Shown here piece after piece: positions 7,506 to 9,653 of a stretch of DNA of 9,653 nucleotides (the first letter of the stretch is position 1; the number at the start of each line of letters is the position of its first letter). This DNA comes from Saprospiraceae bacterium (GTDB taxonomy: Bacteria; Bacteroidota; Bacteroidia; Chitinophagales; Saprospiraceae). The notes under the pieces were generated by a model. The model searched no databases and was not told where the DNA came from. It saw nothing but the letters and a program-made list of their open reading frames with translations. Where the stretch lies: contig JADZBJ010000061.1 in NCBI GenBank assembly GCA_020852155.1, positions 1 to 9,653 on the forward strand, read 5' to 3'. Both the position numbers and the translations under genes were made by a program.

Positions 7506-8855
7506 ATGACAAGAACTTCCATTCTCCTTTTGCTGATGCTGGCCGGACAGTTTTGCCTTGCGCAGCAGGAACGCATTCCCGTTGACCGCGAAAAAAAACC
7601 GGTTGAATACACCACTCAGGAAGTTAATACCTGGGATATTGATAATTTCTGGGAAGCCTACGATCAAATCAAGGCGACTAAAGATACCCTGGAGCAACTG
7701 CAAATCATCCAGAAAGTATATATTGATCGAGGCTCCAAGGGGTTAAAATCCATCATGGCCGCCCGGCGGTACACCGCTAAAGGATATGTAGATGCAATCC
7801 GCCGTTATCCGGCATTTTGGAATTCCATTCGACCAAATATGGAAAAGGCCAAAACCCTTGGGCCGGAAATTGAAGAAGCACTGTCAAAACTGAAAATGGT
7901 GTGTCCGAATTATAAGATTCTGCCGGCTTACCTCACTGTCGGCCTTTTCAGAACTAATGGCACGGTCAGGGATCAGAACCTGCTGATCGGCTGTGAAATG
8001 GCTGCGACCAACGATCAGGTGGATACCCATGAATTGCCTGAAAATGTGCAGTATTTCTACCAGAACTACAAAAATTCGCTGAATACCATGACGCTGCTGT
8101 GTGTGCATGAATGTATTCACGGGCAGCAGAAGGAATTACAGGAAAACCTGCTCAATGCCTGCATTTATGAGGGCGTGGCAGAGTTCGTATCTACACATGT
8201 GATGAATATGCCTTCGAATGTTCCGGCGATGGCTTACGGTCAGATGAACACCAAAAAAGTCTTTCAGCGATTTGAGCAGGATATGTTCATTCCCAATCGC
8301 TTCTATCAATGGCTCTGGAGCGCCCAAACGGAAATATTTGGCATGCGCGACATGGGCTATTATATCGGCTACGCCATTTGCGAGCAGTATTACAAACTCG
8401 CTGAAGACAAGCAGCAAGCGATCTATGACATGCTGAACCTGGATTACAGCAACGAAGCCGCTATCGAAAAATTCGTGGATAAAACGGGGTTGCTCTCCAA
8501 ATCCATGAAACAACTGAATCAGGCATTTGACAAAACTCGTCCTACTGTTACGAGCATTACACAGTTTAAAAACGGCAGCCAAAATGTAAGTCCGTCCATT
8601 CGCCAGATCACGTTGAATTTTTCAAGGCCAATGGATAAAGGCAGTCGGGGTTTTGATTACGGGCCGCTGGGCGAATCGCATGTGCTGAGCGTAAAAAACG
8701 TCATTGGCTTCTCGGAAGATGGCAAATCGTTTACCTACGAGGTCGAACTTACCCCTGACAAAAAATGGCAGGTGGTGGTGACCGATGCATTTCAGGATGC
8801 ATCTGGCATTCCGTTAAAACCCTACACGATTGAATTCACGACGGGTTCAAAATAG
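7506..8855 (+). CDS. Secreted HEXXH metallopeptidase-like protein with Ig-like domain
   Basis: The protein has 449 residues. A signal peptide (1-19, 'LAGQFCLA' then Gln) suggests export; Cys17 is preceded by Phe, so this is not a lipobox. The middle domain contains 'HECIH' (201-205), a zincin HEXXH motif, and 17 residues later 'EGVAEF' (222-227), whose first or second Glu could be the third zinc ligand. This pattern resembles the DUF2268-type predicted zinc proteases (family placement is inference). Residues about 345-447, from 'RPTVTSITQ' through 'ITLNFSRPMDKGS' to 'YTIEFTTG', fit an SbsA-like Ig fold (Big_5), common on secreted Bacteroidota proteins. It follows the TonB-dependent receptor by 81 bp on the same strand. 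Substrate and exact location (periplasm or cell surface) are unknown; no type IX sorting domain is evident at the C terminus. Confidence 0.85.
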   Translation: MTRTSILLLLMLAGQFCLAQQERIPVDREKKPVEYTTQEVNTWDIDNFWEAYDQIKATKDTLEQLQIIQKVYIDRGSKGLKSIMAARRYTAKGYVDAIRRYPAFWNSIRPNMEKAKTLGPEIEEALSKLKMVCPNYKILPAYLTVGLFRTNGTVRDQNLLIGCEMAATNDQVDTHELPENVQYFYQNYKNSLNTMTLLCVHECIHGQQKELQENLLNACIYEGVAEFVSTHVMNMPSNVPAMAYGQMNTKKVFQRFEQDMFIPNRFYQWLWSAQTEIFGMRDMGYYIGYAICEQYYKLAEDKQQAIYDMLNLDYSNEAAIEKFVDKTGLLSKSMKQLNQAFDKTRPTVTSITQFKNGSQNVSPSIRQITLNFSRPMDKGSRGFDYGPLGESHVLSVKNVIGFSEDGKSFTYEVELTPDKKWQVVVTDAFQDASGIPLKPYTIEFTTGSK

Positions 8856-8979
8856 ACCAGGATTTTCTTGATTTTTAAGGATTTACAGACTTGGTTTGTT
8901 CAAAACCACTTTGGGTTGACTGTATTATGAATTCCGAGTAAAGCAAATTTCCCACAGATAACACAGCATAACGACCAAA

Positions 8980-9653
8980 ATGAACATCGGGATATTTACA
9001 TACGGCACTCGAGGCGACTTGCAGCCATACGTTGCACTGGCGCTTGGTCTTATGGAAAAAGGGCATGAAGTAACCATTTCGGCGACCGCCGATTTCAAGG
9101 AGTTTGTCGAAGGGTTTGGTGTTGCCTTTCAACCGCTTTGGGGAAATGCTGAAACCATGATGAACTCTGAAGAAGGGAAAAGCATCCTGAAAACAGAAAA
9201 TCCGATCGCGCTCATGAAGTATTACTTTAAGGTGCTTCATGACAATCGGGCACCTTTGCGCAAAAGTTATGAAGAGGCCATCAGCAAAGTGGATTATGTC
9301 ATTGCCAATTCGATGACGCTGCCGATTGTCAGCGCCCTTGTCGAAAAGCAAAACAAGAAAATGGCCCTGACCTATTTCATGCCGCCCGTTGTGCCGACAA
9401 AAGAGTTTCCATTAAGTGAGTTCGACTTCCTGAATTTCCCTTGGTACAACAAACTAACCTACAAAATCGCGCATGGATTTTTCTGGAAATTCATCAAGGA
9501 CGACACCAATGAGTTTCGTCGCGAACTGGGCCTCCCGGAACTATCAGAAAATCTGATTACACACCTCGACAAGCAGCAAATTCTGGACTTGTACTGCATC
9601 AGTCCGAGTTTGATTCCGCAGCCAAAAGACTGGGCGCCGCACCATCAGATCAC
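8980..9653 (+). CDS. Glycosyltransferase, UGT/GT28-like N-terminal part (partial)
   Basis: An open frame begins at ATG 8980 and runs off the right edge with no stop, giving 224 residues. It opens with 'MNIGIFTYGTRGDLQPYVAL', the classic first strand and Gly-rich loop of GT-B enzymes related to sterol and macrolide glucosyltransferases (Glyco_transf_28 N-terminal domain). It continues with 'GHEVTISATADFKEFVEGFG' and 'VDYVIANSM', typical of that fold. These enzymes transfer sugar from a nucleotide-sugar donor to a lipid or small-molecule acceptor. The N-terminal half binds the acceptor, so the donor-binding half lies outside the window. There is no signal peptide, so it should be cytoplasmic or membrane-peripheral. 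The gap from the metallopeptidase gene is 124 bp, with no clear promoter or terminator. Another start is unlikely because the family motif begins at the first residue. Confidence 0.88.
   Translation, partial: MNIGIFTYGTRGDLQPYVALALGLMEKGHEVTISATADFKEFVEGFGVAFQPLWGNAETMMNSEEGKSILKTENPIALMKYYFKVLHDNRAPLRKSYEEAISKVDYVIANSMTLPIVSALVEKQNKKMALTYFMPPVVPTKEFPLSEFDFLNFPWYNKLTYKIAHGFFWKFIKDDTNEFRRELGLPELSENLITHLDKQQILDLYCISPSLIPQPKDWAPHHQI

Noticed and set aside
8891..8907. GGTTT/AAACC hairpin after the metallopeptidase gene as a terminator
   Set aside because: The stem is only about 5 bp and is not followed by a T tract.
8875..9351. 158-residue minus-strand open frame at the right end
   Set aside because: It is the antisense shadow of the partial glycosyltransferase, whose plus-strand frame shows clear family motifs from ATG 8980.

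Overview
The window looks like ordinary chromosome from a Bacteroidota species, perhaps a Saprospiria-like lineage (inference). The evidence is: secreted proteins whose signal peptides end in the phylum-typical '-AQ'; a TonB-dependent receptor with an N-terminal carboxypeptidase-regulatory-like domain; a perfect TAnnTTTG -7 promoter element; starts without clear Shine-Dalgarno sequences; and moderate G+C in coding DNA with AT-rich gaps.

Layout: positions 1-203 hold no gene. They carry two near-identical short palindromes in inverted arrangement, a 12-bp palindrome, and a strong forward terminator closing a unit that lies left of the window. Next comes a double zinc-ribbon protein (304-1284, +), preceded by the TAnnTTTG element. 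After a 275-bp gap with no clear gene comes a bifunctional fatty acid beta-oxidation enzyme (1560-3947, +) with FadN-type domain order: 3-hydroxyacyl-CoA dehydrogenase first, enoyl-CoA hydratase second. It converges on a small RDD-family membrane protein (4050-4442, -), and a symmetrical 15-bp terminator hairpin sits between them. A 444-bp divergent intergenic region follows. It holds a candidate minus-strand promoter, a hairpin with a T tract reading on the minus strand, and a 9-bp inverted repeat upstream of a TonB-dependent outer-membrane receptor (4887-7424, +). Then come a secreted HEXXH zinc metallopeptidase-like protein with a C-terminal Ig-like domain (7506-8855, +) and the first 224 codons of a UGT-like glycosyltransferase that runs off the right edge (8980-9653, +).

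The genes do not form one obvious pathway. The receptor and the metallopeptidase-like protein, 81 bp apart on the same strand, are the only pair likely to be co-transcribed and to work together at the cell envelope, and this is inference. The beta-oxidation gene is separated from its other neighbours by a terminator and has no thiolase or acyl-CoA dehydrogenase beside it here. I found no phage, transposase, CRISPR or defence genes and no convincing new system. The least explained parts are the non-coding structures at 1-135 and 4700-4830 and the helical middle of the zinc-ribbon protein.
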